Positions 45,602-53,513 of a stretch of DNA of 64,000 bases are shown one piece after another. The first letter of the stretch is position 1. Each line of letters opens with the position of its first letter. The position numbers and the translations under genes were made by a program. The stretch is from Burkholderia sp. BCC0322 (lineage in GTDB: Bacteria > Pseudomonadota > Gammaproteobacteria > Burkholderiales > Burkholderiaceae): the NCBI RefSeq assembly GCF_902833045.1, contig NZ_CADFDU010000019.1, positions 53,933 to 117,932 of the forward strand, written 5' to 3'. Under the pieces are notes generated by a model. The model saw only the letters and a program-made list of their open reading frames with translations. It ran no database searches and was not told where the DNA came from.

Positions 45602-46423
45602 ATGAAACTGAAGCTCGATATCGTCCAGCTCGCCGGCCGTGACGGCGACACGCACTACAACCTGCAGCGCACGCTCGAAGCGATCGCCACCTGCGCACCG
45701 GGCACCGACATCGTGATGTTTCCGGAAGCGCAGCTCACCGGCTTCCTCGATCCGTCGAATCTTGCCGAATGCGCGGAGCCGCTCGACGGCCCGAGCGTCG
45801 GCGCGGTCATCGCGGCCGCGCGTGCACGCGATGTGGCGGTCGTGGTCGGGCTGATCGAGAACGACGGCGGCCGCTTCTACAACACCACCGTGTTCGTCAC
45901 GCCGGACGGCATCGCGCTGCGCTATCGCAAGACCCACCTGTGGGTGAGCGAGCGCGGCGTCGTCCTGCCCGGCGACCGCTACGCGACGATCGAATGGCGC
46001 GGCACACGGATCGGCCTGCTGATCTGCTACGACAACGAATTCCCCGAAACCGGCCGCGCGCTCGCCGCACTCGGCGCCGAGCTGATCCTCATCACCGACG
46101 GCAACATGGAGCCGTACCGCCCGGTCCACCGCACGTCGGCAACGGCGCGGGCGATGGAGAACCAGGTGTTCGCGGTAGTCGCCAACCGCGTCGGCGGCAG
46201 CACGCATGACGTCGTGTTCGCGGGCGGCAGCCTCGCGGCCGATCCGTTCGGCAACCTGATCTTCGAGGCCGGCCATACCGAATCGCGCCATGCGGTCGAA
46301 CTCGATTTCGACCAGCTCGCCGCGTCGCGTGCGGTCTACGACTATCGCCGGGATCAGCGCCTGCACATCGCCGGCGAACGCATCGAGCACGCCAACGGCC
46401 TTCGCGAACTGCTGATTCCGTAA
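45602..46423 (+). CDS. Nitrilase/omega-amidase family hydrolase (carbon-nitrogen)
   Basis: The 273-residue cytosolic enzyme has the Glu-Lys-Cys catalytic triad of the nitrilase superfamily: Glu in FPEAQLTG, Lys in YRKTHLW and Cys in LLICYDNEFPE. The length fits the aliphatic amidase or omega-amidase branches. It would hydrolyse an amide to the acid and ammonia; the substrate is not predictable. Its own promoter region (45427-45601) contains TACCCC and ATGGG elements that I cannot assign. It ends close to the convergent AtuA-C gene. Confidence 0.9.
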   Translation: MKLKLDIVQLAGRDGDTHYNLQRTLEAIATCAPGTDIVMFPEAQLTGFLDPSNLAECAEPLDGPSVGAVIAAARARDVAVVVGLIENDGGRFYNTTVFVTPDGIALRYRKTHLWVSERGVVLPGDRYATIEWRGTRIGLLICYDNEFPETGRALAALGAELILITDGNMEPYRPVHRTSATARAMENQVFAVVANRVGGSTHDVVFAGGSLAADPFGNLIFEAGHTESRHAVELDFDQLAASRAVYDYRRDQRLHIAGERIEHANGLRELLIP

Positions 46424-46453
46424 GCGCTTGCGCGCCTGCGGCGGCGACATCCG

Positions 46454-46768
46454 TCACGTCGGGTCGGGCACCTCGATCGCCAGCAGCGCCGAACTGACCG
46501 ACTTGCCGTGCGCGTCGAGCGCGAGCGAACGCGTGACGCCGCCGCCGAGCGCATCGCGCAGCACGAAATTGAATGCACCGAGCGCCGGCAATTCGTAACG
46601 CACGACGTCGCCATGCACGATGCCCGCGAGCCACGCCTTCACTGCGTCGGCATCCAGATGCCTGCGCAGGTGATCGTAATGGCGCGGATCGCGGCAGATG
46701 ACCGACACGTTCAGCGTATTGCCCTTGTCGCCGGTGCGCGCATGCGCCAGTTCACGCAGTTGCATCAT
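46454..46768 (-). CDS. AtuA C-terminal domain-like protein
   Basis: The 104-residue protein begins MMQLRELAHARTGDKGNTLN. The ARTGDKGN stretch is typical of the C-terminal domain that follows AtuA (acyclic terpene utilisation) in many proteins. Here this domain is a separate gene whose ATG overlaps the stop of the AtuA-like gene (ATGA). The two products probably form one complex. Its catalytic role is unknown. Confidence 0.8.
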   Translation of the reverse strand: MMQLRELAHARTGDKGNTLNVSVICRDPRHYDHLRRHLDADAVKAWLAGIVHGDVVRYELPALGAFNFVLRDALGGGVTRSLALDAHGKSVSSALLAIEVPDPT

Positions 46769-48123
46769 GCCTCCACGAACGAAAACGACGGCGTCACGGC
46801 CGCGCGCGGCAGCAGCACCGACTGCACGGCGATGACCTCGCGCGTCGACTTGAACGCGCCGCCGCCGCCGGCCGGCCCGTTTGTATAGAGCGTCTCGACT
46901 TCATTGCCGATGCGCGCCGCTTCATCCGCACTCGCCGCGCGGCCCGCCACCCGCACGCGCACCTCGGCCGGCTCGCCGCGCACGGCCGGCGTCGCGTCGC
47001 CGTAGAGCGAATCGACACCGATCAGGTCGAAGCGCAACTCGGTCGCGGCGACGCCGGTCAGTGCCAACCGCTCGCGGACGATCTCGAGCGCGAGTCGCGC
47101 ACGTTCGAGCGCGCCCGGGCCGCCGTACGAGATCTGGCCTTCGCCGATCCAGCCGTCGACGTAGGCCACCGACACCTTCAGCGTATCGGGCCGCGCGGTG
47201 CCGCGCCCGCCCGTCACGCGCACGCGATCGATCGCCTCCTCCACGACCGCCACGCGCGTGAAATCCGCGACGACGTCGGGTTGCAGGTAGCGCGCCGGGT
47301 CGTGAATCTCGTAGAGCAGCTGTTCCTTGCAGGTCGCCGCGCTCACGCGGCCGCCCGCGTGCGGCACCTTCGTGATCGCGACCGAGCCGTCGGCCGCGAC
47401 TTCGCCGATCGGGAACCCGAGCCGCGCGAGGTTCGGCACGTCCTTGTAGCCGGGGTCTGCAAAATAACCGCCCGTCACCTGCCCTGCGCATTCGAGCAGA
47501 TGGCCGACGACCGTCGCCTGCCCGAGCATGTCCCAGTCGTCCATCCGCCAGCCGAACGCGTGGATCAGCGGCGCGGCGAACAGCGACGGATCGGCGACGC
47601 GCCCGGTCAGCACGACGTCCGCGCCGGCCGCGAGCGCATCGACGATCGGCGCGGCGCCGAGGTACGCGTTCGCGGACACGATGCGGTCGCGATAGGCGGC
47701 GACGTCGTCGCCGGATTCCTCGAAGCGGAACGCGCCGCGCAGCACCACGTCGAGCACGTCGTCGCCTTCGACCGCCGCGACCTTCAGCTTCGCGAGGCCA
47801 AGCGATTGCGCGATCTGTGCGGTGCGCCGTGCGGCCGCACGCGGATTCGCCGCGCCCATGTTCGACACGATGCGCACGCCGTTCGGCGCGGCGACCGGCA
47901 AGACCGCGCGCATCCGCGCATCGAGCAGCGGGTCGTAGCCGAGCGCCGGAGCCTTGCGCCGCGCCTGCTGCGCGATCGCGATCGTGCGCTCGGCCAGGCA
48001 TTCGAAGACGAGATAGTCGAGCTGCCCGTGTGCGGCCAGTTCCACCGCGGGCTCGATCCGGTCGCCCGAGTAGCCGGCGCCCGCGCCGATGCGCACACGC
48101 CGTTCAGGTTGCTTTGCTGTCAT
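46765..48123 (-). CDS. AtuA-like protein (DUF1446, acyclic terpene utilisation family)
   Basis: The 452-residue cytosolic protein matches the AtuA family along its length. The start RIGAGAGYSGDRIEPAVELA and the DYLVFECLAERT block are characteristic. Typical family positions further on include DALAAGADVVLTGRVADPS, with Ser and Asp in a likely active site, and HLLECAGQVTGGYFADPGYK. AtuA is needed for citronellol/geraniol breakdown in pseudomonads, but many relatives occur elsewhere, and here no other atu genes are nearby. It precedes the AtuA-C gene and follows a CitMHS carrier gene by 40 bases, suggesting breakdown of a carboxylic acid imported by that carrier. Confidence 0.85.
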   Translation of the reverse strand: MTAKQPERRVRIGAGAGYSGDRIEPAVELAAHGQLDYLVFECLAERTIAIAQQARRKAPALGYDPLLDARMRAVLPVAAPNGVRIVSNMGAANPRAAARRTAQIAQSLGLAKLKVAAVEGDDVLDVVLRGAFRFEESGDDVAAYRDRIVSANAYLGAAPIVDALAAGADVVLTGRVADPSLFAAPLIHAFGWRMDDWDMLGQATVVGHLLECAGQVTGGYFADPGYKDVPNLARLGFPIGEVAADGSVAITKVPHAGGRVSAATCKEQLLYEIHDPARYLQPDVVADFTRVAVVEEAIDRVRVTGGRGTARPDTLKVSVAYVDGWIGEGQISYGGPGALERARLALEIVRERLALTGVAATELRFDLIGVDSLYGDATPAVRGEPAEVRVRVAGRAASADEAARIGNEVETLYTNGPAGGGGAFKSTREVIAVQSVLLPRAAVTPSFSFVEA

Positions 48124-48163
48124 GTCCGTACCGTCGTCCGGCGGATTTCACCGCCGGGAAAGA

Positions 48164-49462
48164 TCAAAAAATGCCCAGCGCGACGCACGCGATCGTCATC
48201 ACGATCGACGCGCCGAACAGCAGCGGGAAGGTGAATTTCTGGTGCTCGGCCAGCTCGATGCCGCACAGGCCGACGACCAGGAACGTCGCGGGCGTCAGCG
48301 GGCTGACCGGGAACCCGGTCGTCATCTGGCCGAGCAGCGCGGCTTGCCCGACCTGCACGGCCGGCACGCCGAGCTGGCCGGCCACCTCGGCGATCACGGG
48401 CAGCACGCCGAAGTAGAACGAATCGGGATCGAACAGCATGCTGAGCGGCATCGACGCGAGGCCGAGCGCCACCGGAATGTGGCCGGCCATCGACGGCGGC
48501 ACGAAGCCGACCGCCGCCTGCGCCATCGCCTTCAGCATCCCGCTGCCCTGCATGATCCCCGTGAACACGCCGGCCGCGAGCAGGATGCCGGCCATCATCA
48601 GCGCGGCGCGCGCATGCGCGTCGATGCGCTTTCGCTGCATGTCGACGTCCGGGTAGTTCACCATCAGCGCGATGCACAGCCCGACCATGAACATGATCGC
48701 GGGCGGGATCTTCTCGCCCATCACGACCATCGTGCCGAGCACGACGAGCGTCAGCACCAGGTTGAACCAGAACAGGTGCGGCCGGCGCAGCGCCTGCTCG
48801 TCGGGCGTCAGCTCGCGCTTCGGCAGCGGAACCGATGCATCGTCGCGCGACAGGCCGAGCCGCTTCTCCTCGCGCCGCCCGAGCCAGTACGCCACGCCGA
48901 ACACGAACACGAGCCCGATCGCCTGCACCGGGATCAGCGGATTGAACAGCGCCGACACCGGCAGGTGCAGCGACGCCGACGCGCGGATCATCGGCCCCGT
49001 CCACGGCAGGAAGTTGATGCCCGCGGCCATCGACACCGCGGCGGCCAGCACGCGCCGGTCCATCTTCAGCCGGTCGTACAGCGGCAGCACGGCCGGAATC
49101 GTCACGAGAAAGCAGACGGCGCCGGAGCCGTCGAGGTGGATCAGCAGCGCGAGCAGCGTCGTGCCCATCACGATGCGCGTCGGCCGCGTGCCGACCGCGC
49201 GCAGGATGTGGTCGATGATCGGGTCGAGCGTGCCGGCGTCGGTGATCGTGCCGAAATAGAGGATCGCGAACACGAACATCCCGACGACGGGCGCGAGCCC
49301 CTTCAGCCCGTCGATGACGAACTTGCTGGTGTGCAGCCCGAAGCCGCCGATCAGCGATGCGGCGATCGGCACGACGATCAGCGCGACGAGCGGCGACATC
49401 CGCTTCGACAGAATTGCGGCCAGCAGCACGACGATCGTGCCAAGCCCGAGTAACGGCAGCAT
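48164..49462 (-). CDS. CitMHS-family citrate/carboxylate transporter
   Basis: The 432-residue inner-membrane protein has about 11 hydrophobic helices and the CitMHS look (LLIHLDGSGAVCFLVTIP, FLPWTGPMIRASASL). The family couples uptake of citrate-metal complexes or similar di/tricarboxylates to protons. It is the first gene of a minus-strand operon with the two AtuA-type genes, divergent from a LysR gene. The substrate may be the acid that this pair degrades rather than citrate. Confidence 0.87.
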   Translation of the reverse strand: MLPLLGLGTIVVLLAAILSKRMSPLVALIVVPIAASLIGGFGLHTSKFVIDGLKGLAPVVGMFVFAILYFGTITDAGTLDPIIDHILRAVGTRPTRIVMGTTLLALLIHLDGSGAVCFLVTIPAVLPLYDRLKMDRRVLAAAVSMAAGINFLPWTGPMIRASASLHLPVSALFNPLIPVQAIGLVFVFGVAYWLGRREEKRLGLSRDDASVPLPKRELTPDEQALRRPHLFWFNLVLTLVVLGTMVVMGEKIPPAIMFMVGLCIALMVNYPDVDMQRKRIDAHARAALMMAGILLAAGVFTGIMQGSGMLKAMAQAAVGFVPPSMAGHIPVALGLASMPLSMLFDPDSFYFGVLPVIAEVAGQLGVPAVQVGQAALLGQMTTGFPVSPLTPATFLVVGLCGIELAEHQKFTFPLLFGASIVMTIACVALGIF

Positions 49463-49559
49463 CCGTGTCTCCTACCTTGTCTTTTGTTGGAGACGAGCGT
49501 AAGGTCGGCGCAGCGATAGCACAATTGAAATGATTTGATCGCAGCAATCACGAGCCGTT

Positions 49560-50456
49560 ATGGATCTGAACCTTCGCGACATCCGCGCGTTCGTCACCGT
49601 CGCACAGGCCGGCAACTTCACGCGTGCGGCCGCGCGCCTGCACCTGTCGCAGCCGGCGCTGACCGTGCAGATCCGCCGGCTCGAGGAGATCGTCGGCGCG
49701 CGCCTCTTCGACCGCAACAGCCGCAGCGTCGCGCTCACGCAGACCGGACGCGAGCTGCTGCCGATGCTGCAGCGCTCGCTCGACGACATGGAGCGCGTGC
49801 TGCGCGATGCGCGCGCGCTCGGCGAAGGCACGAGCGGCACGGTGCGGCTCGCGTGCCTGCCGACCTTCGCGTCCAGCGTGCTGCCGGAGCTGATCCAGTC
49901 GTTCCGGCGCGACGTGCCGCGCGCGGGCTTCGAGATCCGTGACGGCGTCGCGAGCCTCGTCACCGCGCTCGTGCGCAATGAGGAAGCCGATCTCGGATTG
50001 ACCGGCGGCGACGCGTTCGATACGTCGCTGGAGGTGCTGTATGCGGGCGCCGACCGGCTCGTCGCCGTGTGCCCGAAGGATCACCCGCTCGCACGCAAGC
50101 GCCGCGTGAGCACCGCCGACGTCGCGGCCGTGCCGCTCGTGCTCACCGCGCAGGGCACGAGCGTGCGCAGCGTCGTCGATGCCGCGCTGGACGCGGCCGG
50201 CTGCACGCCCGACATCGCGTGCGAGCCGACCTACATGATGACGGCCGTCGCGATGGTGCGCGGCGGCCTCGGCGTGACGATCCTGCCGGCGACCGCGCGC
50301 GAGGTGCGCGCCGAACCGGAGCTGGTCGCGAAGCCGATCGACGATCCCGCGTTCGTGCGGCCGATCGCACTCGTGACGAAGCGCGGCCGCACGCTGCCGC
50401 GCGTCGCGCAGGCGTTCGCCGAAACCATGCTGACGGAACTGAACAAGCGCGCGTGA
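49560..50456 (+). CDS. LysR-family regulator (divergent from the CitMHS-AtuA operon)
   Basis: The 298-residue protein starts MDLNLRDIRAFVTVAQAGNF and has the LysR helix-turn-helix FTRAAARLHLSQPALTVQIRRLE near the N-terminus; the effector-binding domain follows. The 97-base gap to the CitMHS gene contains the likely shared operator. It probably activates the CitMHS-AtuA operon in response to the imported acid. Confidence 0.9.
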   Translation: MDLNLRDIRAFVTVAQAGNFTRAAARLHLSQPALTVQIRRLEEIVGARLFDRNSRSVALTQTGRELLPMLQRSLDDMERVLRDARALGEGTSGTVRLACLPTFASSVLPELIQSFRRDVPRAGFEIRDGVASLVTALVRNEEADLGLTGGDAFDTSLEVLYAGADRLVAVCPKDHPLARKRRVSTADVAAVPLVLTAQGTSVRSVVDAALDAAGCTPDIACEPTYMMTAVAMVRGGLGVTILPATAREVRAEPELVAKPIDDPAFVRPIALVTKRGRTLPRVAQAFAETMLTELNKRA

Positions 50457-50498
50457 ACCGCGCGCCCGGATCGGCGGAACCGGCAGCCCGCCCGACGC

Positions 50499-51083
50499 TT
50501 ACCGCACGTCCGGATCGACGTGCAGCGATTCGCCGATCGCATAGAAATTGCCGCCCGCGATGTAGTGCAGGCTGCGCAGCGCCGGATCGGCCGATTCGAA
50601 ATACCAGTGGCCGTCGCGGAACACGCGCGTATCGGACCACGCCGCGACCACCTCGCCGATGAACAGGTCATACGCCTGCTGGTTGTGCGGCTCCGGAATC
50701 AGCTTGCACGCGAGCCAGCCCGAACATCCGGCGACGAACGGCAGATCGTGGCCTTCGACGTCGAACAGCGCGACGCCCGCTTCGCGCAGCTTGTCGGGCC
50801 GCTCCGCGAGACTGTGGCTGCCGACCGCATGCGTGAGCCGAATCTGAGCGGCCGTCGGCACCTGGATCACGAACGTGCCGCTGCGCTCGACGAGCTCGCG
50901 CGTCTTCGCGGTCTTGTCGAGCACGACCGTCAGCTTCGGCGGCAGGAAGTCCAGCGCGCACGCCCATGCGGCGGCCATCACGTTGTCGACGCCATCGTGG
51001 CGGGCCGACACGAGCACGGTCGGGCCGTGGTTGAGGAGACGGTAGGCCTTCTTCAGCTCCACCGGAGCGATGTGACTGTCCAT
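50499..51083 (-). CDS. Flavin reductase-like domain (FMN-binding split-barrel) protein
   Basis: The 194-residue protein has the split-barrel flavin reductase fold: VLVSARHDGVDNVMAAAWA, then LTVVLDKTAKTRELVERSGTFVIQVP, and a C-terminal NFYAIGES. Such proteins reduce FMN with NAD(P)H or serve as the small component of two-component oxygenases. The start ATG is at 51083 (MDSHIAPVELKKAYRLL). Flanking genes are a LysR and a VOC gene; no oxygenase partner lies here. Confidence 0.85.
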   Translation of the reverse strand: MDSHIAPVELKKAYRLLNHGPTVLVSARHDGVDNVMAAAWACALDFLPPKLTVVLDKTAKTRELVERSGTFVIQVPTAAQIRLTHAVGSHSLAERPDKLREAGVALFDVEGHDLPFVAGCSGWLACKLIPEPHNQQAYDLFIGEVVAAWSDTRVFRDGHWYFESADPALRSLHYIAGGNFYAIGESLHVDPDVR

Positions 51084-51215
51084 ACGGGTTCCTTGGAAAA
51101 CGGCACGCACGGACGGATGCCGTGCGGCGCGGCGCCGGCCGGTGCGCGAGCGCGCAGCCGGGCCGCAGGCCGCATTCTCGCACCTCATTTCAATCGGCGC
51201 TGACGGCGCCGCCGG

Positions 51216-51641
51216 TCACTTCGCGAACAACTGGCCGATATCGCGGAACGCCTTGAATTCGAGTGCATTGCCGCACGGATCAAACAGGAACATCGTCGCC
51301 TGCTCGCCCACCTGCCCCTGGAACCGCACATACGGCTCGATCGCGAAGGTCACGCCGAACGATTTCAGCCGCTCGGACAGCGCTTCCCAGCTCGGCCAGT
51401 CGAGCACGATCCCGAAATGCGGCACCGGCACGTCGTGACCGTCCACCGCGTTCGTATGCGCGCCTTCCTGCGACGCGGTCTTCGGATGCTCATGGATCAC
51501 GAGCTGGTGCCCGTAGAAGTCGAAGTCGACCCACTGCGCGCTCGAGCGCCCCTCTGCCAGCCCGAACACACGGCCGTAGAAATCGCGCGCGGCCGGCAGG
51601 TCGTAGACCGGGATCGCCAGGTGAAACGGGGAAAGACTCAT
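51216..51641 (-). CDS. VOC-family (glyoxalase/dioxygenase fold) protein
   Basis: The 141-residue protein has the beta-alpha-beta-beta-beta vicinal oxygen chelate fold: [21 protein letters not shown], and a metal-binding set His8, His in PHFGIVL and Glu in GNALEFKAF. Members include glyoxalase I, dioxygenases and resistance proteins, so the reaction cannot be given. It is divergent from a LysR gene 112 bases away, which probably controls it. Confidence 0.85.
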   Translation of the reverse strand: MSLSPFHLAIPVYDLPAARDFYGRVFGLAEGRSSAQWVDFDFYGHQLVIHEHPKTASQEGAHTNAVDGHDVPVPHFGIVLDWPSWEALSERLKSFGVTFAIEPYVRFQGQVGEQATMFLFDPCGNALEFKAFRDIGQLFAK

Positions 51642-51753
51642 GGTTGCCTCGTGATGGAACGCTCGCGTGGCGCGAGGACGGCACCATGGTAGTCAAGGTC
51701 AAGCAGAAATTAAATCAATATATAGTTTCTTCATTCACAAATGGAATTGATGA

Positions 51754-52644
51754 ATGATCCGCGAACTGAAAACCCTCGTCGCCGTCGCCCGGGAAGGCAC
51801 GTTCGCCGCGGCCGGCAACCGCATCGGGCTCACGCAGGCGGCCGTGAGCGCGCAGATGCAGCGTCTGGAAGCCGAGCTTGGCTTCGCGCTGTTCGACCGG
51901 CAAGGCCGGTCGGCCCGGCTCAACGAGCGGGGTCATCACGTGCTCGACCAGGCGCAGACGCTGATCGGCCTGTACGAGAACCTGAGCTCGACGGCCCCCG
52001 GTTCGCCTGCCAACGTGCGCGTGACGATCGGCGCGATCGCCTCGGTACAGAGCGCGCTGCTGCCGGCTGCGCTCGCCGAGTTCCATCGCCGGCATCCCGC
52101 GTGCCGCACGCGCGTGATACCGGGGCTGTCGATCGAGCTGGTCAACCGGGTCGATGCGGGCGAGATCGACCTGGCCGCGATCATCCGGCCGCCGTTTTCG
52201 CTGCAGAGCGACCTGCACTGGACGACGCTCGTGCAGGAACCGTTCCGGCTGATCGTGCCGCGCGGTGTCAAGGGCAAGGACTGGGCCGCGCTGCTCGCGA
52301 GCGAGCCGTTCGTGCGCTACGACCGCGCGTCGTTCGGCGGCCGCCAGGTCGACCGTTTTCTGAGGAAGATGCACATCGCCGTGCGCGACACCTGTGAACT
52401 CGACGAGCTCGACGCGATCGTCAAGCTGGTCGAGAACGGTGTCGGCGTCGCGGTCGTCCCGCAGACTGCCGTCTATCGCCGCTGGCCGGCCGGCGTGCGC
52501 GCGATCGATCTCGGGCACCATACGTTCCACCGCGACATCGGGCTCGTGCATCGCGCGCGGCGGACGATGTCGGAACCGGCGCAGATGCTGGCCCGGTTGA
52601 TCGAAGCGGCATCGCGGCGGCGCTCGCCGCCGCCGGCTGCCTGA
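51754..52644 (+). CDS. LysR-family transcriptional regulator
   Basis: The 296-residue protein begins MIRELKTLVAVAREGTFAAA, followed by the recognition helix in LTQAAVSAQMQRLEAELGF. The C-terminal effector domain is of normal length. An AT-rich intergenic stretch with ATTCA and TGAAT elements precedes it. It is likely to act on the divergent VOC gene. Confidence 0.9.
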   Translation: MIRELKTLVAVAREGTFAAAGNRIGLTQAAVSAQMQRLEAELGFALFDRQGRSARLNERGHHVLDQAQTLIGLYENLSSTAPGSPANVRVTIGAIASVQSALLPAALAEFHRRHPACRTRVIPGLSIELVNRVDAGEIDLAAIIRPPFSLQSDLHWTTLVQEPFRLIVPRGVKGKDWAALLASEPFVRYDRASFGGRQVDRFLRKMHIAVRDTCELDELDAIVKLVENGVGVAVVPQTAVYRRWPAGVRAIDLGHHTFHRDIGLVHRARRTMSEPAQMLARLIEAASRRRSPPPAA

Positions 52645-52678
52645 GGCGCACGCCTGGCGACGCCGTAGCCGCGGCGGA

Positions 52679-53458
52679 TCAGCGCCGCCCGGCCGCCCAG
52701 TCGACGGCCGCGTCGAACAGCGCGAGCCCGGCCGGCGACAGGTTCGCGAATGTGTCGTTGTCGAGGAAGAACATCACGCGGCGCGCCGGCGCGAGCGCTT
52801 CGTAGTCCATCGTCGCGCCCTTCTCGTACGCGAAGATCGCGGCCTTGTCGGGTTGACCGTACACGGTCGCGATCGTGATCGCGCCGAGCCCCGGCTTGCC
52901 CCAGCTCATCGGCGCCTGCTTGCCGTACACGTTCGTCGCGCCGGCCGGCAGCCCGGCCGAGATCGGGTGCGGCGCATTGACGAGCCACAGGTAGCGCTCC
53001 TTGCCCGTTTCGCCGAAGTCGACGTCATGACGCTTGCCCGTCATCGCGAGATCGTCGAGCAGGTCGTTTTCCCAGGTCACGAGCGGCTTGTCGAGCGCGC
53101 GCCAGCCGGGCCGCACGTTCTTCGACGACACCGTCGACGAAATCACGACCAGGTCGGCGTCGCGCGCCGCATCGGGCGTGGCCGACTCGTCGATCAGCCG
53201 CACCGCATAGCCGCGTTCGCCGAGATGCTGGCCGATGCGCTCGTCGACCTTCAGGTTCGGGCCGCGCAGTTGCACGAGCATCGCGACACGCGTGACGGCC
53301 AGCGGTGCATCGGCTGCCGACGCGGGGGCGGCCGCGCCTGCGCCGAGGACGAGGCCCGCGCCGATCGCGAGCACCGAGCCCGCGATCGCGCGCAATGCGC
53401 GGCGCCGCGCGCCGGCGGCAACGGCGCGCACGGCGCCGGTCTTCATGTTCCGGTTCAT
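52679..53458 (-). CDS. Secreted protein of unknown function linked to the siderophore receptor
   Basis: The 259-residue protein has an unusually long, Arg-rich N-terminus ending in a hydrophobic stretch and an Ala-rich cleavage site, consistent with export. The mature part has a Rossmann-like, amidotransferase-like pattern: VTRVAMLVQLRGPNLKVDER, DADLVVISSTVSS, and MSWGKPGLGAITIATVYGQ. No nucleophile Cys motif is visible, so enzymatic activity is uncertain. The ATG at 53458 has GGAGAAG upstream. It starts 55 bases after the receptor stop on the same strand, so it belongs to the iron-regulated unit. Confidence 0.7.
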   Translation of the reverse strand: MNRNMKTGAVRAVAAGARRRALRAIAGSVLAIGAGLVLGAGAAAPASAADAPLAVTRVAMLVQLRGPNLKVDERIGQHLGERGYAVRLIDESATPDAARDADLVVISSTVSSKNVRPGWRALDKPLVTWENDLLDDLAMTGKRHDVDFGETGKERYLWLVNAPHPISAGLPAGATNVYGKQAPMSWGKPGLGAITIATVYGQPDKAAIFAYEKGATMDYEALAPARRVMFFLDNDTFANLSPAGLALFDAAVDWAAGRR

Positions 53459-53513
53459 CTGGATCTTCTCCGAAGCCGCGCGCCGCCATAACGGCCGCGC
53501 GGCGATTGCGTGG

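Noticed and set aside
46765-48123. Terpene catabolism (atu) cluster
   Set aside because: Only AtuA-type genes are present; the other genes of the citronellol pathway are missing from the region.
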